Assembly: GCA_943735955.1 (NCBI GenBank)
Contig: OX030957.1
Span: forward strand, 2,995,595-3,059,594
Reading direction: 5' to 3'
DNA from: Piscicola geometra
Lineage: Eukaryota > Annelida > Clitellata > Hirudinida > Piscicolidae
DNA length: 64,000 bases
How positions within the stretch are numbered: position 1 is the stretch's first letter; each line of letters begins with the position of its first letter. Below the pieces are notes generated by a model that saw only the letters and a list, made by a program, of their open reading frames with translations, was not told the DNA's origin and did no database searches. Shown here piece by piece: positions 14,983 through 24,669 of this stretch. Both the position numbers and the translations under genes were made by a program.

Positions 14983-16079
14983 GTGAGGTTCTATATTCAA
15001 CGATATATTTTTGCCTCTGGTTTTAAAGGTTTACTCTATTGCAATTAGTGGTGTTTGTTTAAAATAATATTGTGTACATTCAAATCATAACATAGGTACT
15101 TTTTATGTGTTCTTGTATTTCTTAACAAATGCTTTTGCTGCTATGTGTTTCTATGTATGCATCATAATTAGTCTCCTCCCACCTACTTCAATACTCATCA
15201 TGATAATATCACAACTGCCACTGTTCTTTGTAGCATTATCACTTTCAAACGTCATCATCACCATCACAACAATCATCATCGCACTCATCATCAACATCAT
15301 CATCATCATCACCATCAACACCGCCAGGGCTCTGAGAAGTCTTTGAAACGCTTTAAGGACCTAATGAACGACTTGGCGCCAAACGTTGTGGCACCGGTAT
15401 GTGCTTGTGGCTGTGTTAGTTGCAGTTGCAGTTGTAGTTTTTGTTGTTGTAGTTGCAATTGATTCTGTTGCTGCTGCCACCATCTTGTTGCCATCTGCCA
15501 CATATCTGTCTACCCATCTATTCATTTTGTCTTTTTATTCATCCATCAATCTATCCATCTGTTTTTCTCCTATCCATCCATTCCTCCATCCATCCATTCC
15601 TTCATCCATCCATTCCTCCATCCATCCATCCATCACTGCAGCGGGTATCACCTTCACCGCTTACCCTCGGTCAACTTTTGAACAGTGGTAGGCTTCTACA
15701 ACAACAACAGCAACAACAGCAACAACAACAAAATCAACAACAACAACAACAGCAACAACAATTACTACAAAATACTACTAACAATACCAAAGGAAATAGG
15801 AATAAAATCTTCTTTGAAAACAACAGCAACAACAACGGCAACAACAACAACGGCAACAACAACAACAACGGCAACACAACTCACAGCGCTGACAACAGGA
15901 GTCTCCAGTCGCCATTCACTCTTCTCTACAACGAGTCGAACAACTACTCCACAAATTCACCCATGCATGCATCTTCCATTCACCATTCTTCCCATTCATC
16001 CTCCATTCATCCACCCCCCCATTCATCATTCAACCATGTACTTAGTCCCCTCCCGAACAAGAATCTTGAAACAGGTTTG

Positions 16080-16145
<66 letters not shown>

Positions 16146-17482
16146 GTGCATACACACCTTTTTTAAACTTTGAATTTTGCACTGTCTATTCGACATGACA
16201 TAAGTCATGCAGCATTGTAATCATAACTACATGCTTAGTCATGGTGTAAAACCGTTGATATGACGTGGTTTTAAACATCCTCCCAAATATCCATCTACAC
16301 ATCCATCTACACATCCATCCACGAATTCTTTTATCCATTTATCCACAAATCCTCCCACACTTTCATCCACACATCCTTTCATCCATCCATCCATCCATCC
16401 TCACAGCTTCCTTGCCAGCTTCTTTGCGTGTTTTGCAACAATTCAATAACACCAAGAAAAATAATAATAAAAATAATAATAATGATAGAGATAATAACAC
16501 CAATAATAATCATAATAATCATAATAAAGATGGCATTGACGATCAGAAGCGATTGGTGCACAGATCCATCTCATCAACAACTAGCAACTACCCCAACAAC
16601 AACAACAACATTACTAATAATACCGGTGAAGGTGATGATGATGATGCCACCGTAGACAAAGACAATTTTAATAAGGACAATAGCACGCTTGCTAGTTGTA
16701 GTACTAGTAGTGGTAATAGCATTAGTAGTATTACTAGTAGCAGGAGCAATGGTGGTGATGATAATAGTCCTAAGAAGAGTGATAGTCATGATCTTGAAGA
16801 CTGCGTCATAAGCGATGACGTAGGCAAAGCGACTACTTGCAAAGGCAGTGGTAACAGCGGGAAGGGTAACAGCAGCAGTGGCAGAAGCAGTAACAGAAGG
16901 CTCACTGCCAGGCAAAGGGTGAATAACAACAGATTAGCCGCCGCAGCTGCCAACAACAACAACAACAAAAATAATAATAATAATAAAAACAAAGAACAAG
17001 AAATGGATAAGATCAAAAAGGATGGTTTATTATCGATTCATGGCAACAACAACAACAACAAGCCTGGTGTTGAAAACGACGATGAATCACCAGGTGGGAA
17101 GCAGACTATGAAGGACCTTGCCAGCCAAGTCAAGCAGCAGATCCACTCCACTCATCCATCCTTCTCTCATCCATCCTCCACCCATCCATCTTCCAGCCAT
17201 TCATCTTCCTTCCATCCATCCACCAACCACTCTCCTCTCATCAAATCCACACCCAGCACACCACCTTTCAACCCAGTCACTGTAACCACTTCGACCACCA
17301 CCATTAAGGTAAGTATAGTGATGATGATGATGATGATAATGACGATGGTGATGATGATGGTTGTAGTGATAATAATATTTTTTTAAATCTTTCTAGAAAC
17401 TCTCCTGCAAGCTGTCTCATCAAAACAACCACAAGAAGTTAGTTGACGTTTGTCATGCCATCTTGATGATGATGATGATGAC

Positions 17483-17515
<33 letters not shown>

Positions 17516-20045
17516 AAGGATGAGGATGATGATGATGGTGGAGATGAAGATGCGACTGAGAATGATGTCAAAGAATAAATCAATATTAATATTTAACCTT
17601 TTTTCTTGAAGAATCCTAGCTGAAGAAAGTAAATCTCACCCTTCCTCATCGTCGTCATCATCATCATCATCGTTATCATTATCATCTTCATCAGCAGCAG
17701 CATCGGCACTACAAAAGACCATTAATGCTAAAAACGCCCTGAAGGAAGTTCTGCAAGAGAGGTCGAATATGAACTCAGGTGGTTAGGATGATAATGATGA
17801 TGAGGATGATGATAATGATGCTTTTGAATGTGATAATTTTTATTTTGATATTTCCATTTTGAACGAAAAAATAATAATAATAATATTTAATGCAATATCC
17901 ACCACCCTTGCAACCAAAATCATACTTCTTCCCACACGAGCAGTCAAGATGAATCTACTGGCGAGTTGCAAGTCTCCTTGCGCAGAACTCAACACTCCCT
18001 CGCCCCGTCCCTCCACCTCCCTCCTCCGCACCTCTTCCTCCCTCTCGCAACCATCCACCCTCCTCCAAGCCTCCCCCATCCCTCCCAACACCTCCTTCTT
18101 TCTATCCACCTTCCAAGCACGCACCACTCCACACAACGACACTCCTTCCAACTTAACTCCAGTCTCTGCGTCGCAATCTCCATCTTTCAAGAAAGTTGAG
18201 CGTAATGATGTGGCGCTCTTCGCTCACGATCCTTCTTCCCTCCTGAACATCGACATCAACCCCATCGACCTCGACGACTTGGCCACCATCATCGCACAAG
18301 ACGAAAAGCAACAACAACAACAACTGCAGCAACAACAAAATGACGGGTACACATGGCAAGCTTTTACCCCCTTACAACAACAGTCGATCGATCTGCAAAA
18401 CACGAACAGCCCTCAAAACAACAACAACATCAACAACCACAATAATATCAACAACACTCAAGCCCTAATCCCTCTCACTGCATCTCCCCTCTCCAACAAA
18501 CGACAGAAGATTTGCAACAGCAACAACTTATCGTCGAGGTCTCAACTCCTTGGCAGGGTTGAGTTGGACGCAGGTGAGGTCAAGTTGCCGCCACAAAACA
18601 TCTTCTTGATAGGTCCAGAAGGATCCGAGAAGATCTTCCAGGTACAGATGACCGACTCTCCCCTATTCAAACAACAACAACAACAACCATCGCAACAACT
18701 TATACAACAACAACAACTACAAACCGTGCAACAACAACTACAACAACAAATTTTGTTGCAACTTCAAAAGAACAATAATGGGGAATCGTGCATACTCCCT
18801 CAGCAACAACAACAACAGTTTAACTTGGTCAGGCAGCAAGATTTCTACACGAACAACACACAGATTCTGAGACAGCAGCCTCAACAACAACAACAATTTC
18901 AATCTCAACAACAACTTCAACAACAACAACAACTTCAACAACTCGGACTGCCGGGCATACAGACACAAATCATCTTCAAGCAGAAGGAGTCTCCCAAGAG
19001 CACCCACATCACGTGCCTGCCACAGACCTTCCTGCTCCAGAAACAAGAAAACAACACTCAACAACAACAACAACTTCCTATCAAACATGTGATTTCTTCG
19101 CAACAGTTTTTACAACAGCAACAACAACAACAACTGCTCTTTCTGCAACAACAACAACAACAAAACACACAAAACTTTCAACTGAAACAGCTTAATTCGT
19201 ATCAGAAGTCCGAGCAATCAGACTATTACTTACAACCACCACAACAACAACAACAACAACTAAATAAGGAATCTTTCTCACAGACCCAACAACAACAACA
19301 AAACACACCACAACAACAACAAATCTCACAACAACAAAACCAACCACAACAGCAACAATCTCAACCACAACAACAACAACTCACCTGTCTGAGCGACTTG
19401 AACAGTCTGGAAGACGACGAGATCTACCGGGTTATTGCCTCTCTGTCCAACGAGGAATCTGCCTTTTGTCTCACCCAGCTCACTCCACAACAAACCTCAG
19501 ACTGGAACGAAAACAAGACATTCAACAACAACAACAACGACGACGATCTCAACAACAACAATTTCATCAGCAACCACAACAACAACAACAATAAAAACAA
19601 CAACAATCAGTTAGTAATCAACAGCAACAATGCTAATAATATAAGTGTAAATGTTAATAAGGTTAATAACGTTAACCGTCTCGTTGACAACAATAATTTG
19701 AACATCGCCAATGACGGGGCTATCGTTTTCAACAACAACAACAACAAATACCAATATAAGCAAAACGCCATCTACCAAGACATCTACAGCACATCCGAGC
19801 AGCACATTCAACAACGCTCCCAAAACAACACCAACAACAACAACAACACCAACACCATCAACAACAACAACAACACAAACTCATCATTCTTCCTCGACGA
19901 ACAACAAAGTCTCTTCAGCGCCTACTTCCTCAACAACAACATCAACAACAACAACAGTCAACAACTTCTACTCCCAACCACCTCGAACCACTTCGACGTG
20001 GCTGGAAGGAAACACGTGATGCTGGAGAAACTGCTGGCTGAGTGA
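735..20045 (+). CDS. p160/NCOA-family nuclear receptor coactivator (taiman/SRC-like), 5' partial, 23 exons
   Basis: Predicted nuclear coactivator that docks on ligand-bound nuclear receptors through LXXLL helices. Exons: 735-832, 1901-1990, 4019-4175, 4764-4883, 5302-5369, 5613-5698, 6301-6425, 6857-7004, 9424-9510, 9689-10239, 10777-10842, 11111-11164, 11655-12535, 12670-12765, 12979-13902, 14091-14349, 14441-14796, 15328-15396, 15642-16074, 16407-17308, 17397-17437, 17612-17778, 17944-20045. Phases agree at every junction, giving 2,625 residues plus a TGA stop. The start lies outside the window. PAS-A and PAS-B are clearly p160-like, e.g. [14 protein letters not shown], and RQDLQGKI of vertebrate NCOA1 aligns with KQDLQGRI here. 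Long Q, N, S and D runs make it much longer than vertebrate p160 proteins (about 1,400 residues). Small exons such as 17397-17437 are less certain. The family call is firm; which p160 it is cannot be told. Confidence 0.9.
3368..3442. repeat. (CAT)n microsatellite
   Basis: About 25 uninterrupted CAT units in the intron between coactivator exons 2 and 3. On the reverse strand it reads as a run of Asp codons, which is not a gene. A TTA run (about 3632-3655) follows. Confidence 0.95.
5376..5800. repeat. ATC/GAT microsatellites on both sides of coactivator exon 6
   Basis: An imperfect ATC array runs from about 5376 to the acceptor of exon 5613-5698. A GAT array starts within three codons after its donor and runs to about 5796. 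The 86-bp exon is therefore an island between two arrays of complementary sequence (ATC upstream, GAT downstream), which could pair in the pre-mRNA. Confidence 0.9.
6645..6856. repeat. 66-bp tandem repeat built from CAC/ATC units, abutting a splice acceptor
   Basis: The motif CACCACAATCACTATCACCA recurs at 6645, 6711 and 6777, a period of 66 bases, then degenerates into pure CAC units. It ends exactly at the CACAG acceptor of the exon at 6857. Confidence 0.85.
7051..7067 (+). repeat. Short telomere-like TTAGGG tract
   Basis: Reads TAGGGTTAGGGTTAGGG, nearly three TTAGGG units, within a GGT-rich intron. It is too short to be a telomere; most likely a chance or polymerase-slippage product in GT-rich sequence. 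Confidence 0.6.
7806..9423. repeat. 1.6-kb CCA/CTCCA minisatellite inside a coactivator intron
   Basis: From about 7970 to 8290 a unit containing CATGCATTCACTCAACCACT followed by CCACCA runs is repeated. From there to 9420 the array is mostly (CCA)n with CTCCA and CATCA variants. It ends a few bases before the acceptor of coactivator exon 9424-9510. All three forward frames stay open for over 500 codons because the array lacks T-rich triplets. These are not genes. The reverse strand is G-rich (GGTGGTGGAG). Confidence 0.93.
10262..10776. repeat. TTG and GAT microsatellites in the intron before coactivator exon 11
   Basis: A TTG run at about 10262-10292 and a GAT/GGT run at about 10676-10772. 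The second ends in GATGATGACAG, whose AG is the splice acceptor of exon 10777-10842, so there is almost no polypyrimidine tract at this acceptor. Confidence 0.9.
10310..10530 (-). mobile_element. Degenerate non-LTR retrotransposon fragment (possible reverse-transcriptase C terminus)
   Basis: A GC-rich block unlike the surrounding intron. On the minus strand two overlapping frames give [10 protein letters not shown] and then [12 protein letters not shown], which together resemble the Cys/His-type segment near the end of many LINE-encoded ORF2 proteins (C...Q-T-T-x-H-x-L-x-D-C-P-x-L). A frameshift between the two pieces means it is a broken copy. The rest of the element was not seen. The call rests on a short motif. 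Confidence 0.4.
10777..15680 (+). other. Coactivator nuclear-receptor box region with multiple LXXLL motifs
   Basis: In-frame LXXLL motifs are seen at 10824-10838 (LNSLL), 11942-11956 (LRILL), 12215-12229 (LKNLL), 12724-12738 (LPKLL), 13429-13443 (LKELL), 13879-13893 (LDNLL) and 15666-15680 (LGQLL). LXXLL is the established nuclear-receptor docking helix; vertebrate p160 proteins have a central group of three. Here they are spread over several exons among N-, Q-, D- and S-rich linkers. Which ones actually bind receptors cannot be told from sequence. Confidence 0.8.
14797..14985. repeat. (GT)n microsatellite starting at a splice donor
   Basis: About 190 bp of GT dinucleotides with few interruptions. 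The array begins with the donor GTGAGTGTGTGT of coactivator exon 14441-14796, so several GT positions could serve as the 5' splice site. Confidence 0.93.
16080..16145. repeat. (CA)n microsatellite following a splice donor
   Basis: About 33 CA units starting six bases after the donor GTTTGT of exon 15642-16074. With the GT array at 14797 it forms a complementary pair in the same pre-mRNA, with exon 15328-15396 and exon 15642-16074 between them. Confidence 0.93.
17944..20045 (+). other. Coactivator terminal exon, Q/N-rich C-terminal domain
   Basis: A single 2.1-kb exon, about 700 residues, open to a TGA at 20043-20045. It is dominated by CAA-encoded Gln runs and AAC-encoded Asn runs. Between them lie less repetitive acidic segments: [19 protein letters not shown] near the start and [19 protein letters not shown] around 19390-19440. 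An eighth LXXLL motif (LEKLL, 20022-20036) sits within six residues of the C terminus. The acidic, hydrophobic segments are candidates for the p160 activation domains that recruit CBP/p300, but no clear AD1 alignment was recognised. Confidence 0.85.
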
Positions 20046-23000
20046 TGGAGTGGTGGATGAATGATAAAGGAAGGAAGATGATGGATGGGTCAGTGAAAGA
20101 GTAAAGAAGTAGCGGATGAAATCACTATCATCATCATCATCGTCGTTGACGTCATCACAGCGGCTTGCTTAGAAATTCACAAGTCTGAGAAGAGGGGCAT
20201 TACTGACAACACTACTCATTCTGTCATCATAATCAGCACCAATGCGGATGTCGTCATCATCATCATCGTCGTCGTCGCCATCAGTATCAGCACCGACGCC
20301 GCCAAGAACTTAGTAATTTCAGTAGCGTTTTCTCGATTGATTCTTTGTAAATACGAAATTCCCTTCAAAATTGCATCTCAGGGCTCCAACACATGAATTT
20401 TTAGATGAAAATTCAAAGTTCTATTCACGACTGTTTTAATAATAATAATTTTCTTATTATTCTTATTGTTGTTTGGTGATTTTTGCATTTCAGGCGTTTG
20501 CATGCATTCAATTCTAGAGTGCGTTGAATTCTTTAATGCTTCTTCATTCAGCCATCCATTAATTCATCCATCAATTCATCCATCCATTCATCAATTCAAC
20601 CTTCTCCTCCATCCATCATCACTCTTTCACTTCGTGCCGCGAAAAAAAGCCTCTTGTGATGATGATAATGATGGTGGTGATGATGATGATGATGTGGGGT
20701 GGTGATTTACTGAAGTATATTTATTTCACCGATCAAATTCTCCAGCACCTGTCAGTATTTAAACATTTACTTATTCACCCCATCCTTTGTTCCCTCCAAC
20801 CCATTCCCTCCCTCTCTCCCCCCTTTCCTCATTAACTCACTCACTTCATCCTTCCCTCACTCACTATCAAGCCATCATCATCTTCCCTTTCCAAATAATT
20901 ATTCACTGGTCCACTTTTAAATTCTTATTTAACATCGTTTTGTTCTCGAAGACGCTTGTCTAGCGTCAGTTTTGCTTTGTTCATGAGCGCACCACCATTT
21001 TTGTTTTTATATTGTTAATATTATTATTATTATTATTTGGTTATTATGTTGTTTTATTATTTCTTTTAAATACGGTTTCTAGCTCCAGTCCTTGTTTTGA
21101 AACCTGACTCTTGTTTGACAGACACAAACTATACAGTATGATTAATATTACTATTTTAATATTCATTTGTTTATTTATTATTAATAATCACTTAACAAAT
21201 AATTGATACAATAAGTTGTTGTTGTTGTTGTTGTTGAAGTTGTGGTGGGGTTGTGGTCGGTTCTTAATCTTGTTCGCATCATGCATTTCACTCTTAAGCT
21301 CAGAGCAATAACACTCTCGACCCTCCTTCTTTTATTATTGCTCTTTCTAGCATTATTGCTGTTTTTATAGTTTATTATTATTATTATTTTATAGTTTATT
21401 GTCATTTTAATTTTTAAAGTTTTCTATTATTATTATTAATATTATTTCTTTTCTATTACTCTTATTTTTTCATTCATTATCACTACCGCCATCCTTTTTT
21501 AATATCCTAATAATATTAATAATATTAATAATTATTTATTTACTTCTCTATGTTCGCCTGCCTTTTATTTTGTTGTTTCTGCTTGACGATAGGGCCTTTC
21601 GGTGATTGTTTGGCTTTCTAAAGTTATTATTATTACCATTTTTATTTATTTTTATTATTATTATTGACAAAATATATTATCAAAATTATTAATTTCGCTT
21701 TCATTTCTATTATTTTTCTGGCAAATTATTATTATTATTATTATAACTGTGATGATGACGATGATGACTCTATCGATTAATTACCTGATCGGTGATTTGT
21801 TTGGCTTTTAACATTCTTTGTTGTTTGATCATCATCATCAGCACCCCCATCATCATCATCATCATCATCACCCCCATCATCATCATCATCATCATCACCA
21901 CCATCATCGGCATCATCATCATGACGATAGAATACTGTAGTATGACATCATCCTTCAAAATGGGGATGCAACTGCGTAGTCAAGCAACAACAACAACAAC
22001 CATCAGCTCCTCCATCATTTTTGTTATTGTCCTTTTATTATTATTATTATTATTATTTTGGCGCAGAACAACAACAATATATAAAATTGAATTTGGTTTG
22101 TTGTTTTTTTGCGAGTGTGGTTCGTCGTCGTTGCTTTTGAATGTGGTTGTTTGTAAGTTACGAGTGTGGCTCGTCGTCGTTGCTTTTGAATGTGGTTGTT
22201 TGTAAGTTACGAGTGTGGCTCGTCGTCGTTGCTTTTGAATGTGGTTGTTTGTAAGTTACGAGTGTGGTTTGGCGGTCTGGAGAGAAACAACAACTGCACC
22301 GTCCTGAGAACCCTTTTTATGATTTCAAATCCATCAGAGATAACACCACAAACTCGCCACATGTCAGCAACCAATTCATCTAAGGAGATTCCTATGTAAA
22401 TAACAACAAGAACAAAATGTATGACATCATCAATTAAACTATTCATAGTCTTTACAAAAGATACTGAATCGATGTTGGGCATTATTGTGACGTCGTCATG
22501 GTGACGTAATCGACGCGTCGGTCTGTCGCAGCAATTCTTTGTCTGTCTCGTTTCTCATCGCCATTATTATTTTGATTATCATATCAATTATTTTTATTTG
22601 TATTATTTGCATAATTATTATTATTATTATTTATAATATTGTTATCATTTAAATCTTTTTTATTTTTATAGTTTCTTAATGACGAACCCTAGATAGGCAA
22701 CAATAGCAGGTATCGAGAACGGCGGTGTTAAAAGACATACATGCGTTGTTACTGTAGTTGTTGTTGTTGTTGTTGTTAGCCAGACCGGTATGTAGTTTCG
22801 TAGTTGTTGTTGTTGTTGCAACTACAACGCAACAACGACAACTACAACTATAATGGTAATGAGTTTATTTCGTGAGCTTGTTGTGTGTATATCAGGCATT
22901 AGTGTGTGTGACGTCATCATGCTAGCATCTCTCTACGCTCGTGTTTAGTGCTTTAACCATGGTAGGTCATTCGAGTCGCTATAATAAAAATGATTATTAT

Positions 23001-24669
23001 AATAATATCAATAATAATAATAATAATAGGTCTGTTTGCTGGAATAGTAATGCTAGTAAGTTTGTTGGCTAAAACAATAACCTCTGCTTCATGAGCACAT
23101 TAGTTGCTCGGCTGCTTGCTGCCTTCGAGCGGTCGAAGGCATTTTCTGGCTCATATTATTGCAGCAATATCTTCTCCTCCACCACGTCTCTGAATGCCTT
23201 CTTCGTGCAATGCTCCACACTGCCTCTGAGAGGACTGGACGACTCTGAGCGATTCCGAAATGTTCTCTTTCATTTTCTGACCACCACTTCATCCGTTACT
23301 TCTTATTCTTTCACACCACTTCCAATCCACCCCAATAACTGTTTTCCCTCCACTGACACTGACAAATGTCTGATACACCTTTCTGCAGTGAGCACTCCTC
23401 TTTCACAATCCGTTGCTTTTTTACCACCCATTGGAATGGCTTAAGCCTTCAATCTTTCATCGCTAATCAAGTCGAACCTAATTAATTAAAAATAAACTCT
23501 TTCTAATCTAATTAAATCTACTTTAATCAAATTAAATCCAATTAAATCCACTCTAATCCAATTAAATCCAATCCAATGCAAGAGACTCTTTTTGTTGACC
23601 ACTTGTAGACACTCAAGCTACAACTGCTCGAGTGTGACCTTGTCACGGGGATGACTTGTTGTTTGTCTCCGTTGTGTTTGCCTCCATGACAGGCGATCTG
23701 TGCGTCATCTGTTTATTTGTTTTGTTAATATAATAACAATTAGTTTTTTGTTCTTTTTTATAATAAAACTTATTATTATTGGTATTCACTCTTTTTAAGC
23801 ACCATCGATTTCACCATCATCATCATCATCTCTTCAACATCATATAGACATTGATTATGTACAGCTGTTGTTGATTCCTCTAACATCTTACTTACTTCAT
23901 CAGTTGTTGCATCTTAATACATTTACATATAAACACACAAATACATATTCATCTATTCTTACACAGACATACACCCACATACACACATACATATTGACAC
24001 AAGACACACTTTTGTATATGTGCTGGTTATGTACATAGTTCAATATATTGTACCCCTGCTAGGTAGACGGAAGTAACTTGGTGGTAATGATGATGATGTT
24101 GATTGTAGAAAACCACACAACTTCCACACTATGTGACTAATCTATGTCGGTATATAAATTAAAAAATTTAGTGCTACATGAATTCGAAATAGTGACGTGT
24201 GTGCTGATTCATGCCAAGAGGTTTGTTTCTACGGTTCGTGAATTGTTTCACTCAGGTCAGCGAATAAATTGTGAAAATTGTTGCATTCTTACAAAAGATT
24301 GGAAACGTGCAAAGTTCAATGATTAATACAAGGTGCTTTAAGATGTCGAAGCTTCTATCAATGCTACTTTCCACTACAAACTTCTATGACACCATGCATC
24401 CACACACTCCTCTCACATCCGTCTTGTGTCTAAGGCTTCTCGCCTCCGCCTAAGCTCAACTCCTTGTCTCTGAGCCAGAACGGTGGCAAGGTAGCAGTGC
24501 ACTGTAACACACAGCAGGTCTGCCATCTCTGCCACAACGTCATCAACAACCTCTCAGGGTCAATGTCATCATCACGACCGCCCTCTTTCGATCTTTTCTC
24601 GGTGGATTTCACATAATCACCACTGGCATATACCGCACAAGCACCGCGCGAGTCCCTATCATCTCTCGC
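20046..24669. other. Intergenic region between the coactivator and the aminergic receptor (convergent 3' ends)
   Basis: Both flanking genes end here, so part of it must be 3' UTR. It is AT-rich with many TTA, TTG and ATC runs, for example at about 21831-21924. It includes a 49-bp triplicated repeat (22112-22270). A moderately GC-rich stretch near 23090-23450 has short open frames on both strands but nothing recognised. No further gene could be supported. Confidence 0.6.
22112..22270. repeat. 49-bp direct tandem repeat, three full copies plus a partial
   Basis: Copies begin at 22112, 22161 and 22210, each starting CGAGTGTGG and ending TTGTAAGTTA, with a partial fourth at 22259. Copies two and three look identical, and copy one differs by a single T for C. 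There are no spacers, so this is a minisatellite. Confidence 0.93.

Noticed and set aside
16428..17386. Alternative frames rich in Ile, Met or Asn around the coactivator exon at 16407-17308
   Set aside because: Shadows of the repeat-rich real exon; only one frame continues in phase with the exons on both sides.
22112..22270. CRISPR-like repeat array
   Set aside because: Units are adjacent with no spacers, the genome is eukaryotic, and no cas genes are present. It is a minisatellite.
23091..23444. Plus-strand open frame of 117 codons and its antisense partner
   Set aside because: No family recognised, no splice or polyadenylation context, and both strands are open to similar extents, which suggests base composition and not coding.
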